Position numbers and translations under genes: made by a program
Part shown: piece after piece, positions 19,156 through 28,560 of the stretch
How the letters are laid out: each line of letters opens with the position of its first letter
Position numbering within the stretch: position 1 is the stretch's first letter
Assembly: GCF_000733775.1 (NCBI RefSeq)
Contig: NZ_JPOE01000002.1
Location: forward strand, 1,364,001 to 1,428,000
Direction of reading: 5' to 3'
Length of the DNA stretch: 64,000 bases
Source of the DNA: Thiomonas sp. FB-Cd
GTDB lineage: Bacteria; Pseudomonadota; Gammaproteobacteria; Burkholderiales; Burkholderiaceae_C
The notes under the pieces: model-generated
Database searches by the model: none
Told to the model about the DNA's origin: nothing
The model's input: only the letters and a program-made list of their open reading frames with translations

Positions 19156-19932
19156 TCAGTTCCAGCCGCCGGAGTCATCCATGCCGCCACTGCCGGAGTC
19201 ATCCGACCAACCGCCGGCATCGTTCACACCGAAGTCTTGATCTTCCGGCAGAGCTTGCGAAGCGTCGGCATTCGGCATGAAGCCCCCGCCTTGCGCCACA
19301 CCCGTGTTGTTGTGATCGAACAGTTTGTCGACCAGCATCTCGCCGGCTGCAAAGCCGGCGCCCATCCCGATCCCGGTTCCAACCGCGCCCAGGAAGCCGC
19401 CAGAGCCCCCAGGCTGAGGGTAGGCGCCGGGCTGCGCGCCGAAACTGGTGGGAGCGCTCGGATTCGGCCACCCTGCCGGCATGACCTGAACAGGCTGTGG
19501 GCGCCGTGATCTGCGATAGACCGCAATCAACATCAGCACCGCCATCAACCCCAATGCGCCACCGATGAGTGTACCCATGGGGAATGGCGATCCTGCATTG
19601 GCCACATGGCCGGTGTGGGCTGCGATCTGCCGCTGAAACGCGTTCAGGTTCGCCTGCCGTTCAAAGGGCAACCCGGGATCAAGGCGTTTAGCCAGCTCCA
19701 GCTGATTTGATGCCTGGGCCCACTGTCCTTGAAGCGCGAGCACCCGTGCGTCCACATAGTGTGCCTTGCCAGAATTCGGGTAGGCCGCGAGAACTTGGTT
19801 GATCTCGCTCTGCGCCTGCTGCAGATGACCTGTTGTCGCGGCGGTGTAGACGTCGTGAATCGACGGAACGCTTGGTGCCGCCCATGCAGGAGCTGCCAGG
19901 AAGGCAAGGATTGCGATAAATATGTACTTCAT
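19156..19932 (-). CDS. Exported/membrane-anchored TPR-like protein
   Basis: A 258-residue envelope protein. A signal peptide covers about 1-18 (KYIFIAILAFLAAPAWA). Helical TPR-like repeats at about 25-90 include GHLQQAQSEINQVLAAYPNSG and the following Q.GQWAQASNQLELAK unit. One transmembrane helix lies at about 121-139 (IGGALGLMAVLMLIAVY), followed by RR. The C-terminal half is low complexity, rich in Gly, Pro, Asn and Asp. It probably faces the periplasm with its TPR domain. Similar proteins are annotated only as tetratricopeptide or hypothetical. Start ATG 19932 gives the signal peptide. Confidence 0.8.
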   Translation of the reverse strand: MKYIFIAILAFLAAPAWAAPSVPSIHDVYTAATTGHLQQAQSEINQVLAAYPNSGKAHYVDARVLALQGQWAQASNQLELAKRLDPGLPFERQANLNAFQRQIAAHTGHVANAGSPFPMGTLIGGALGLMAVLMLIAVYRRSRRPQPVQVMPAGWPNPSAPTSFGAQPGAYPQPGGSGGFLGAVGTGIGMGAGFAAGEMLVDKLFDHNNTGVAQGGGFMPNADASQALPEDQDFGVNDAGGWSDDSGSGGMDDSGGWN

Positions 19933-20146
19933 GATCTGTGGGAACCCATGTCTTAACGATCCGATGTCATCATGTCGAGCGCTCCGCAATGCGGCAACAG
20001 CAGTCGACGACCGCCCATGACGCTGCCACACCCTAGCATGGAAGCGTGAACGGCCGCACCGTCCTCTCGATGTCGCAACACCCAGAAATGCACCATTGCT
20101 GACGCCGTGCGCTTCACGCCGCGCCTTCGCGCGCAACGACCAAGGC

Positions 20147-20614
20147 CTATTTCTTGCTGGCCTTTTGGGCGGCAATGCGCCGGCGCAACCAGGACTGCGC
20201 CTGCGCCTTGCTCACCTCGGCCAGCCCGCCCACGTCCAGCAGCAGCCTCGAACTTGACAGACAGCGGCCCGTTTGGGCGTCGTACAACACACCCGTGATG
20301 CCGTCGGCCAGCACTTGGTGACCGCCGTGGAACGACAGCTCCACGACCAGACGCTGGCCCAGAAACAAGCGCCCGGGATTCAAGCTGCTCCCGGCGTGGG
20401 GCAAGGTTTTACCGTCGATCCAGTGGCCCAGCGCCGCCACGGCCCCGGCAGACAGATGGGTCGCGCCGGAGGTCGAGCCTCCAAAGGGCGCTTCAGGCCC
20501 AATCGAAGGATGCATGGCTGGGGTCATCTTAGGTGTAAGCATCCCACACCATAGCGCGTTTGCTGCAACCGCGCACACCAAGGGTGTCATCGCCCGCAGC
20601 CTAGGCACAATCAT
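20147..20614 (-). CDS. Hypothetical protein
   Basis: A possible 155-residue protein, not assigned to a family. The central stretch RLFLGQRLVVELSFHGG and the following DGITGVLYDAQTGRCL read like amphipathic beta strands, and the end is basic (WLRRRIAAQKASKK). The start is uncertain: ATG 20614 gives a hydrophobic N-terminus, and later ATGs exist. Codon use is consistent with coding, but no ribosome site is obvious. Confidence 0.45.
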   Translation of the reverse strand: MIVPRLRAMTPLVCAVAANALWCGMLTPKMTPAMHPSIGPEAPFGGSTSGATHLSAGAVAALGHWIDGKTLPHAGSSLNPGRLFLGQRLVVELSFHGGHQVLADGITGVLYDAQTGRCLSSSRLLLDVGGLAEVSKAQAQSWLRRRIAAQKASKK

Positions 20615-20708
20615 CGCTCCTGTGCCCGGCCCGCCGCGGTGGCGCTTGCGCGACGGCTTGCATCACGCGAGCGCCACCGCGGCCAACCCACCACCAAACC
20701 CGAACGGC

Positions 20709-20875
20709 TGCAATCAAGCGACGCTTGGTTGCGGGGGACATCGGGAAATTTCAGCGATCAAGCCGGCGCATCGTGCTGCTGGATGTAGGTCTTGAGCATG
20801 TCCAGCACAGCGATCCCGACAGAGATCACGCAGTCCTTCCGGCTCCAGAGAACTGGGTTGCGGTCGAAGCGGTTA
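20709..20875 (-). mobile_element. IS200-type remnant: second tnpA 3' fragment
   Basis: On the minus strand, ending at 20758, the frame reads NPVLWSRKDCVISVG followed by LDMLKTYIQQHDAPA. This is a diverged copy of the TnpA C-terminal fragment at 17889-18010, with the catalytic-position Tyr in TYIQQH kept. An imperfect hairpin CAATCAAGCG/CGCTTGGTTG and GCGGGGG follow at 20710-20737, as in the first copy. The GGAP motif has decayed to GIAV, so this is the older or more damaged fragment. Confidence 0.65.
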
Positions 20876-21288
20876 AGCCGTCAATTTTGCCTTTGCACCA
20901 CATCCCCGTGAATTGACGCATTGAGGGTCTTGCACATTGCTGGAGCGCGGCGTAGATTTGAATCGAGCACAACAAAAACAAGGAGGTCGTATTGCCTATC
21001 AACTGGGAAATATTCTGACCGACCAACACGCTGCGGCGTGAAACGGCTCCCGCCCATGGGAGCCATGCGTCAGGCACTGCACAGACCATGCGTCAGTCAG
21101 TGCCTGAACTTTTTTTGGGCCCTGCTGCTGGCGGCGGGACGAAGTGCGTATCCGGAGAAGAACGGCGCGCACCACAACGACCCCCGCCCCATTGGCTTTC
21201 CGCAGGATCGGCATTGCACGGATGCGTTCGGAAAGCGAGCTTGCGCGCAGCCCGCCCTCACTCGACTTTGCCAGATGCGAACCCGCCC
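20876..21288. other. Gap with no recognised gene
   Basis: About 410 bp between the IS200 fragment and the frameshifted beta-barrel gene. Several short frames exist, none with a family match or ribosome site. Confidence 0.5.
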
Positions 21289-21923
21289 TTAACCGCGGGC
21301 GAGCGGATTCGGCGTTGGCTCAGACACCTTGACCAGCGTACTGCGATCGGTATGGTGAAAGGGCTCGTCCCGGCCAAGGATCTGCAAAACCGTGTCCTCA
21401 TCGTAGCTCCAGGTGCCGTCGCCATTGATCGCAATTCGAATGCGAAATTCCGTCGTTCGGAACGCCCGTTGCAGGAATGGCGCCGAGCAGATGCCGTAGG
21501 TTTCGAGCCCCTGCGTCGCCACGAGCTCGAAGGTGGTTGCGTCGGCACTGGCGTGACCCGCGGCCATCGCGACTTGCCCGCGTGGAATCGTCAGCGTTTG
21601 AATGATGGTCCCGGTTGCCGGCTCCCACAACCAGTAGCCGACCTGGTCATGATAGGTCTTGACTTGGTTCGGCTTGACCACATGCTGGTGGTAGCGCAGA
21701 CCGTAGAGGAGCTGAGGGCCATTGGTTTGAGGATCGATGGGCTGAAGCTCGATGCGCTCGACGTAGGCCTGCTTCTTCGGGCCTCAGCCTTCGGCTTCAC
21801 GTCCAGACCCCGTGCGCCCTCCCACACACCAGCCATGGCCCGCAAGGGGCCGAGGTTGGCCAGCGTGTTGACGTCAACACCCTGCGGTTCGGTGTAGATG
21901 TCTGTCGGAAACTCGTCGCTCAT
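21289..21923 (-). pseudogene. Heme-binding beta-barrel (DUF1794/nitrobindin-like) protein, frameshifted
   Basis: A small beta-barrel protein of the nitrobindin/FABP-like family, here in two frames. The first frame starts at 21923 after AAGGAATCGC and encodes LANLGPLRAMAGVWEG and LDVKPKAEA. The rest, from KKQAYVERIELQPIDP through HVVKPNQVKTYHDQVGYW, TGTIIQTLTIPRGQVAMA and EPFHHTDRSTL to the stop, is in another frame. The break is at about 21783, where GAGGCCCGAAG would need one more G (GAGGGCCCGAAG). Either a real one-base deletion or a sequencing error. GxWxG and the late His pair of the family are otherwise present. Confidence 0.8.
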
Positions 21924-22215
21924 GCGATTCCTTAAAAGGGGCCCGGAACATGGCCATTGTCTTACATCCAACCCCAAATGCCTTGTGGCGAGATCGCCGA
22001 GGCCTGCCAGCGTTGCGTCGCGCCGCGCGCGCGCCGCGCCTGTTCTTGCGTGACCCTCGCAGGAATCAACCCAGAGGTATGTTGTCCGCCCGTGTTGGGG
22101 CACAATGCGCGACAACAGCCAACGAGGCGCCGGCAATCCGCACTGCGCCGATCGCGGGGGCGTCAAACGCGAGGCTCACCGTGCCTCGCGCATACGGCCA
22201 TACTGGAGAGTGTCC

Positions 22216-22467
22216 GTGAAAACCCATTACGTCATTACATCCGTCTTTCTCTTTGCCGTGGCCACGTCCGCCAGCGCCATGACATTCACTGAATATGCCC
22301 ACAATCTCAAGACGGATGCCATTCATGCCGGCAAGAAAATCGTGCAGGTGGGTGCTGACACGGGACACGCGGTCGTCCATGCCGGGAAGGTGGTCGGCGG
22401 CGATGTGGCCAACGGCGTCAAGCAGAGCTACCACGCGACGACACATGAAGTGAAAAAACTAAGCTAG
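22216..22467 (+). CDS. Small exported protein, unknown function
   Basis: An 83-residue protein with a Sec signal peptide (KTHYVITSVFLFAVATSASA then M). The mature part is about 60 residues, Lys/His/Val rich with loosely repeated segments such as DAIHAGKKIVQVG, HAVVHAGKVVGG and HATTHEVKKL. The GTG start at 22216 is chosen because GGAGAGTGTCC precedes it. The pattern suggests an amphipathic periplasmic peptide. No family recognised. Confidence 0.72.
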   Translation: MKTHYVITSVFLFAVATSASAMTFTEYAHNLKTDAIHAGKKIVQVGADTGHAVVHAGKVVGGDVANGVKQSYHATTHEVKKLS

Positions 22468-22756
22468 CCCGGCGCACGCCGCGCTGAGGTGAGAGCCCCG
22501 AGTGGTGATCGGATGAACGCGCGCTGGCCGCGCCCAATTTGCGCTGGCGCCGATCCTGCATCGCCGATACCCGAGCGCTTCATGCGGACAATTCTGGCCG
22601 CATACGCCACAACTCCCGCTGGCGCTTACTCGACCACCTGCGCAGTCTTTGTGCCTGGCACGGCGTGAGTGGCAATCTCAACCGCCGGTCAGTGCCCGAG
22701 CTTGCATGGTCCCAAGCCACGGATCTGCGCTTGATCCGTGGCGGGCTCTCATTGCA

Positions 22757-23020
22757 CTAACTGGCTCGATGCTCGCGCATTGGGTCACTCTTCCATGGCT
22801 CGACTGCTTTGGACTGAAGTTCATCCGGCGGTCTAATGCCAAGTTCCTCCGCAACCTTATCCGGTCGCGGCTGCAAGCGATTGCGACGCCGATAGGCCGC
22901 GCCACGCACCTCGTTCGCACCGACATGGCCGACCAACCAGTCCAACAACTGCACATCGCGGGAGCTCTCAATGCGAACACCGAGCCTCCACAGTAGCGGC
23001 TCACTTCCCAAATCGCTCAC
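22757..23020 (-). CDS. Hypothetical small protein
   Basis: A possible 87-residue cytosolic protein beginning with GTG at 23020. Its main support is a strong ribosome site, AAAGGAGAGTCCC, immediately before the GTG. The sequence is charged, with an Arg-rich middle (RGAAYRRRNRLQPRP), and matches no family that I recognise. It stands alone between two long gaps. Confidence 0.5.
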   Translation of the reverse strand: MSDLGSEPLLWRLGVRIESSRDVQLLDWLVGHVGANEVRGAAYRRRNRLQPRPDKVAEELGIRPPDELQSKAVEPWKSDPMREHRAS

Positions 23021-23606
23021 GGGACTCTCCTTTCATAACGCACATCACTGATGTTGATGGCTCAAGGCTGTTGCGTCTTACGTCACAACTTGTTTCAAGT
23101 TTAGCGCGCACGATGCGGGATGACTCTGCGGTTTCTCAATATTTTGCGCCCAGACAAAGTCAACCCGCTGACGTAGCGCAGTCCGCAGCCGGCATCGTGC
23201 ATGAGGCCGCTGAGGATACCGAAAAACCAGCACAAGGCGCCACGCTCGCTTTTTTTGCACGCGTTGGCTCGAGCGTGATCATCGCGCGCCGACAACCAGC
23301 TTCTTGACGGCGGCCGCGCAGGAAGGGCTGCAGATGGGGCACACCAATGGCGCCACACGTCACGCGAACGGCGTCCGGCGGCAACGGCCATCAATCCACG
23401 ACGTGGCGCTGCCGCGCATGCGCCGCGCGTGCAAGGCGGTATTTCCCCCAGCAATGCCCCGCCCGAGCGGATTCGGATGTCAGGGCAAAACCGTTGATGC
23501 TGCACAGCAACATTTACGTGGATGGCTCTTGAAATTCCATCGGTAGCTGTTAGATTAGGGTTAACCCTTATTTCAATGGAAGACTCCCCTCGACGGGAGA
23601 AACATC
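23021..23606. other. Gap upstream of the DUF3563 gene
   Basis: About 585 bp. No convincing gene. Its last 50 bp hold a palindrome (23557-23568) just upstream of the DUF3563 gene; the rest shows nothing recognisable. Confidence 0.5.
23557..23568. promoter_or_regulatory. Palindromic candidate operator before the DUF3563 gene
   Basis: AGGGTTAACCCT is a perfect 12-bp palindrome inside GATTAGGGTTAACCCTTATT, 38 bp before the ATG. Position and symmetry suit a repressor or activator site overlapping the core promoter. Confidence 0.4.
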
Positions 23607-23813
23607 ATGAGCACGTTCACAAAATTCCTCCAAAAAATCTTCTCAGGGCTTGAGTCCCAAGAGCAGCTGGATGAAGAGTACTTGTCCCGCTCGGTCGACG
23701 TCTGTGATCTTGAGCGGCGCATCCATGAACTCGAGTATCGCGGCAACGAGCACGAAAGTCTGCCCTTGCATGCGGCATTCCCGGGTCTGAATAGCCGCAA
23801 GGCTCTCTGGTAG
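23607..23813 (+). CDS. DUF3563 family small protein
   Basis: A 68-residue protein of the DUF3563 family common in Burkholderiales. The pattern is an amphipathic N-terminus (FTKFLQKIFSG), then EEYLSRSVDVCDLERRIHELE, where Y-L-S-x-S-x-D-x-x-D-L-E-R-R is the signature. GGGAGAAACATC precedes the ATG. Function unknown; related DUF1127/DUF3563 peptides are often stress or growth-phase controlled. The palindrome at 23557 is the likely control site. Confidence 0.85.
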   Translation: MSTFTKFLQKIFSGLESQEQLDEEYLSRSVDVCDLERRIHELEYRGNEHESLPLHAAFPGLNSRKALW

Positions 23814-24238
23814 CCATTTGTTGTGCAGTCTGCGGCCCGCGCAGTGTGCGCGTTGACTGGGCGGGAATTAGCGTCCAGCCGGGGGTGAAATGTGCGACCG
23901 CGCTCAACGGTGGTTTTGCGCGCCTAAGAACCACGCGTGCTGCCGCAATCTGCACGCCAAAATCACCGCACAGGACAACCTGCGCGCTTCGCGAAACACG
24001 GCTTGAGCCTGAACCCCAGACGGTCGGGGCAGCGTCGCACAACGGCCCGCTCCTGTGCTGGGATTGGATCGTGGGCGAAGCAACCGACTGCTGGCACCAA
24101 GCTCCGATGCGCGCGCCGCCCGACGCAAATCGCACGCTCCCGCGACCAAGCGCCAGGCGCTGCAGCACGGGATGCGCGGCGATTTTGCTCCATCGCTGCT
24201 GGCATCAGGCCAAGCCAAGGCCCTATGGGGCCTTGCGG
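23814..24238. other. Gap before the lipoprotein hydrolase gene
   Basis: About 425 bp lying between two 3' ends (the DUF3563 gene and the hydrolase gene converge). Long frames here are GC artefacts. No clear terminator hairpin was found. Confidence 0.45.
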
Positions 24239-25822
24239 TCAGAATTGCGCAAAGAAGGTTCGGGCCGCAGCGGTGCAGAACACGCGCTCGTTCGTGTGAT
24301 AAAGCTCCAGACCGATGTTGGCGCCCAGTTTGGTTGTCACGCCTGCCTGATAGTTTGTGAAGGCTTGCTGCGCTTGCGTCGCAACTGCTTGCATCGTGGC
24401 GGTTTGGGCAGTGGACAAACCGTGGCTTGTGAACGTGCCCGTCGTGCCACTCGAGATATCGAGGTCGAGGGTGGCGTAGCGCAAATTTGGATCGCTCGGC
24501 GCTTTCGAGTTCAACACTGCCGTCATCGCTGCAGCCCCCTGCTCCCAATAGACCTCCGGGTCATTGAGGCCGCCGCACATCATCAGTGGCATGCTGGGGG
24601 TGTAGTTGCGCAGATCGTTTGCTTTGAGATCCTGGCGCAGCAGCAATTGCGGACTGGCTGGTAGCGTGGCAGCCGTGGTGGAGAAATCCGGAGCCGATCC
24701 GTTCGACGGAGCCGCACCGTCCGCATTGGCATCGACATCGTTGACATAGGCCTCGCGAAACGCCGTGCTGATCAGGTAATTCGACGGATCAAAACCGCTC
24801 AAGCCCAAAGGCGCCCCCGGGGAAAGCGTGTTGAGATTGGAATAGCCTGTCGGGGCGGATTGGAACAGGGCCGTTTGGGGGATAAGCCCCTGCTGCATCG
24901 CGGCTTGCGCGCTGACAGCGCCGGGAAAGAGGGACACCGCATTGGCATACTGCGTGGAGAAGACTTGGCTGGGATTGATCGAGCCCTGCTTCAGATGCGC
25001 GTACGAGTTCACCACCATGGGCAAGAAAACCGTGCCCCCGAAGTCGGGATGACCCAAAAAGATCTCATCCCCGGTGGCGAGCAAGGCGTAGGGACCGGAC
25101 ATTGGAGCCCCCGCCGTTGCAGGATGACCCTGCGAGTCCAGCGCGGCAAGGGTTGCCATGGACACATAGCCGCCTTGCGAGTAGCCCGTGACGTAGAGTT
25201 TGCCGTCGTCACTGACCGATGCATTGAGCAAGCCGAGCATCTGGCGCCCCGCGGTCAGCCCATCGATCACGTCCTGGGACTGCTGCGAGCCATTCAGATA
25301 CGGGGCATACGGCAACGAGGAGATGTCGTAGCCGGCATAGTTTGGAGCAATCACGACGTAGCCTTGCGCCGCAAAGACCAGCGCAATGCGGGTGGACGTC
25401 CCGTAGGCCGGGTTTGCTGTGTTCGTGATCGCCGAGAGATCTTCGGCGCGCTGATCCGCGGTCCCATGGGCATAAAGGACGATCGGCCGCGGTCCGGTGC
25501 ACTGTGGCGCGGTTCCGGTTGGGACCATCAGGGCGCCGGACGCGTTGGTGGCCTCGCCTTCACCACCGACGGTGGCATACGTGAATTTCACGACCTGCAC
25601 GCCGCAGACCGGGGTTCCCACGAGCGCTTGCGCCTGCGGGTCCGGGTACCGCGTGGCGAGAAGACTATCCAATTGAGCCGTTGAAAGCGCGCCTGTCGTG
25701 TCGACGGTCGTCGCAAGCAGCGTGTTACTCGTCCCGCTGGTGGCAACCGAACTGCTACCGCCCCCGCACGACGCTAGCGCGAGTGATCCGGCCATGATCG
25801 CCAGGCCCCATTTGATCTGCAT
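24239..25822 (-). CDS. Lipoprotein alpha/beta-hydrolase (secretory lipase/esterase-like)
   Basis: A 527-residue outer-envelope esterase or lipase. A lipoprotein signal peptide ends in the lipobox LASC with Cys19. The alpha/beta-hydrolase fold shows an HG oxyanion motif (LYAHGTAD, about residues 117-124) and the nucleophile elbow GYSQGG at 214-219, Ser216. Large LIP-type secretory lipases of actinobacteria and betaproteobacteria have the same plan. The later segment with ELYHTNERVF may contribute the catalytic His. Start ATG 25822 follows CAGGAGACAGCC. Substrate (lipid, polyester or other ester) is unknown. Confidence 0.85.
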   Translation of the reverse strand: MQIKWGLAIMAGSLALASCGGGSSSVATSGTSNTLLATTVDTTGALSTAQLDSLLATRYPDPQAQALVGTPVCGVQVVKFTYATVGGEGEATNASGALMVPTGTAPQCTGPRPIVLYAHGTADQRAEDLSAITNTANPAYGTSTRIALVFAAQGYVVIAPNYAGYDISSLPYAPYLNGSQQSQDVIDGLTAGRQMLGLLNASVSDDGKLYVTGYSQGGYVSMATLAALDSQGHPATAGAPMSGPYALLATGDEIFLGHPDFGGTVFLPMVVNSYAHLKQGSINPSQVFSTQYANAVSLFPGAVSAQAAMQQGLIPQTALFQSAPTGYSNLNTLSPGAPLGLSGFDPSNYLISTAFREAYVNDVDANADGAAPSNGSAPDFSTTAATLPASPQLLLRQDLKANDLRNYTPSMPLMMCGGLNDPEVYWEQGAAAMTAVLNSKAPSDPNLRYATLDLDISSGTTGTFTSHGLSTAQTATMQAVATQAQQAFTNYQAGVTTKLGANIGLELYHTNERVFCTAAARTFFAQF

Positions 25823-26253
25823 GGCTGTCTCCTGTTGGCGGTCAAGGCGCTCAGTCGGCCTTGAGACCGATTTGGCCGCGACAAAATCGCACGGCCGTTC
25901 GTTTTCGCCGATGCTAAGAGCGGGTGGTGCTGACATGTGTCACGAAAGGTAAGCCCCGCAGGCGCCAGCTGCTGCCGCTCATCAGCATCCATGCGGCACA
26001 TGTGCACGTCGCTCGTCGCGAGCTGATCGGGAGCCTTGCGAGCGCACCAAACACGGTGGCGATCCGGCTTGGCTGGAACAGGCGCAGGGTGGTCAATGCC
26101 TGATTTTTGGGGCGTGGCGAAAATCGAATTGCACGCCCATGGATATCCGATCATGCACAATCCCCCGGACCGCACGGATGCGGGCTTCTCGTAGGGCCCA
26201 GAGCCCATCGCATGGGGCGTCTTGCGGAATCGAACAAGCCAAGGGAGGCTTTC
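25823..26253. other. Divergent intergenic region
   Basis: About 430 bp between the hydrolase and the acyl-CoA ligase, expected to hold both promoters. No gene or clear operator recognised. Confidence 0.45.
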
Positions 26254-27867
26254 ATGCAGACCTCATATTTGTCCGCCCTGAGCGCCTTCAGCCTCGGCGA
26301 TTTGGCAGCCAGGCTCGATGGCGATCTCGTGCACGGCATCAACGCGTGCGTCGAGTGCTGCGACCGCCACGCTCATGGTGATCAGGTTGCGCTGCACTGG
26401 CATGATCACCAAGGCAGGCAGGCGACCTATACCTTTGCCCAGCTTCAAAGCGCTTCAGCCCGATTCGCGCATTGGCTCACCGCACAGGGCGTCCAGCCTG
26501 GCGACCGTGTGGCCGGATTGCTGCCGCGCGTGCCTGAGCTCCTGATCACGATTCTGGGCACATGGCGAGCTGGCGCCGTGTACCAGCCGCTTTTCACGGC
26601 TTTCGGGCCTGAAGCGATTGAGTACCGTCTGGCCAGCAGTGAGGCCAAGGTCGTGGTGACTGATGCGGCCAACCAAAGCAAGCTGGCGGACTTGAAAATC
26701 GCACCGCGAACCCTGATCGTCGGCAGCGTGCACGGAGATGCCTTCCAGCAAGCGTTGAACGCGCACGCGGACGCGTTCACGCCCGTGATGCGAAGCGGCG
26801 AGGATGCCTTCATCATGCTGTTCACCTCGGGAACGACGGGCAAGGCCAAAGGGGTCCCGGTCCCCATCAAGGCGCTCATGGCATTCGAACAATATATGCG
26901 CCTGGCGGTCGACTTGCGTGCGGAGGACAAGTTCTGGAACATTGCCGATCCCGGATGGGCCTATGGCCTTTACTACAGCGTCACGGGCCCCTTGCTGATG
27001 GGGCACGCGACCACCTTCTATGACGGGCCGTTTGCGCCCGAGGCAGCGCTTGCGTTCATCAAGGATGAGGGAATCACGAACCTGGCTGGAGCGCCCACCG
27101 CCTTTCGTTTGCTGATGACGGCGAAGACGCACAGCGTGGAGGCAATCAAGGGGCAGCTTCGCGCTGTCAGCAGCGCGGGGGAGCCCCTGAACCCCGAGGT
27201 CATCAAATGGTTTGCAGAAAGACTTGGAGCGCCGATCTTTGATCACTACGGACAGACGGAGATCGGCATGGTGGTGTGCAATCACCACGGCTTGCAACAA
27301 CCGGTCAAGCCCGGCACCGCTGGCTATGCGATGCCGGGGTACCGCATGGCCGTGGTTGAAGAGTCAAACGACGCTGTGCGTGTTCTCGGACCCGACCAGC
27401 CAGGCATCCTGGCCGTCGATCGTGCGGCGTCCCCGTTGTATTTCTTTCCGGGCTACTGGCAGCAGGCAACGCCAGCCTTTCGCGGTGGCTACTACCTCAC
27501 AGGTGATACGGTCGAAATGGCCGAGGACGGGTGTGTGACCTTTGTGGGTCGCAGCGACGACATCATTACTTCGTCCGGGTACAGGATTGGCCCCTTCGAG
27601 GTCGAGAGCTGCTTGATCGAGCACCCTGCCGTCATGGAAGCCGCCGTTGTGGGTCGACCGGATGCGCAGCGCACAGAAATCGTCAAGGCATTCGTGGTCT
27701 TGCGCGCAGGCTTCAAGCCCGACGCGGATACCGTGGACGCATTGCAGATCCATGTCAAGACGAGGCTCGCTGCACATGCTTATCCTCGCGAGATCGCCTT
27801 CGTGGACGCCCTGCCGAAAACACCGAGCGGCAAAATCCAGCGCTTCTTGCTCAGGCAACAAACCTGA
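26254..27867 (+). CDS. AMP-dependent acyl-CoA synthetase (acetyl-/medium-chain type)
   Basis: A 537-residue adenylate-forming enzyme of the acetyl-CoA/medium-chain acyl-CoA synthetase branch. The ATP loop LFTSGTTGKAKG is at residues 189-200, FDHYGQTEIGMV follows mid-protein, and GGYYLTGDTVEMAEDG, GRSDDIITSSGYRIGP and the terminal PKTPSGKIQRFLLR complete the set. Substrate may be a short-chain or aromatic acid. Start ATG 26254 sits behind AAGGGAGGCTTTC. It stands alone, followed by element D remnant. Confidence 0.92.
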   Translation: MQTSYLSALSAFSLGDLAARLDGDLVHGINACVECCDRHAHGDQVALHWHDHQGRQATYTFAQLQSASARFAHWLTAQGVQPGDRVAGLLPRVPELLITILGTWRAGAVYQPLFTAFGPEAIEYRLASSEAKVVVTDAANQSKLADLKIAPRTLIVGSVHGDAFQQALNAHADAFTPVMRSGEDAFIMLFTSGTTGKAKGVPVPIKALMAFEQYMRLAVDLRAEDKFWNIADPGWAYGLYYSVTGPLLMGHATTFYDGPFAPEAALAFIKDEGITNLAGAPTAFRLLMTAKTHSVEAIKGQLRAVSSAGEPLNPEVIKWFAERLGAPIFDHYGQTEIGMVVCNHHGLQQPVKPGTAGYAMPGYRMAVVEESNDAVRVLGPDQPGILAVDRAASPLYFFPGYWQQATPAFRGGYYLTGDTVEMAEDGCVTFVGRSDDIITSSGYRIGPFEVESCLIEHPAVMEAAVVGRPDAQRTEIVKAFVVLRAGFKPDADTVDALQIHVKTRLAAHAYPREIAFVDALPKTPSGKIQRFLLRQQT

Positions 27868-28076
27868 GTAACGCGCAGATTCTTGCAGCCTCGCGTTGGC
27901 AACGATCGAGGTGCCTCATTCCCTGGCGTTGCCAGGCAAGCCCTTGGGGCATCCTCTAACGGGCCTTCATGCCTTTGGCCAGAACGCATGGGGCAGGCCC
28001 GCAGAGCGCGGCATTCCTGCATTTGGCGCTGCGTCAAGCTCCGTCCTTACATCCCGCAACCCTTTCGCGTATCTCG

Positions 28077-28560
28077 ATGAACTCTCCCGCCGCTCAACGC
28101 ATGGCGTTGTAGCGGGGGTTTCGCGGGTCACAGACTTGGACTTGCCACGTTGCCGTGGCCGAGGTTTGGGTCTCGCCGCCACGCCCGTCCCAGGCGTGTC
28201 CTGCGTGTTGTGCGCGTCGGTGAGAACCACCATTGCGCTGTTCTGGTCGCGCGGGGCCGTGTGCCCGCAGTGCGGCCACACATGCACACGCTGCGCCAAC
28301 GTCTTGGGAACAAGTTCCCAGCACGCCGCGCAGCATTGCGACGGTTTGATCTGGCGCGTATTGCTCAGGTGCAGGCGCGCACCAGCTTCTTCCGCTTTGT
28401 ACGCGAGCATCGGATGCGCCATGCCGAACCCTGCCGAGAGAATCTCCCGGTTGAGTCCGGCCTTCTGCCGCACGCGACGGCCCGGCGCATCCACCGTGCC
28501 CTTCGCGCTGCGGCTCATGGTCTTCGGAGCCACTCGCTCCGTGTTCAGAAGGGCGAACTG
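28077..28560 (-). mobile_element. Element D: 5'-truncated tnpB remnant
   Basis: Only the C-terminal third of a B/C-type TnpB remains, from about APKTMSRSAKGTVDAPG to the end, plus the right end GGGAGAGTTCAT at 28077. The zinc ribbon (CCAACWE, HVWPHCGH) has lost one cysteine: the third Cys is Trp. The normal TAG stop has changed to GAG, so the frame runs out through the right end. Homology fades near 28560, where the rest was deleted or replaced. It cannot encode a nuclease since the first RuvC acid is absent. Confidence 0.85.
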
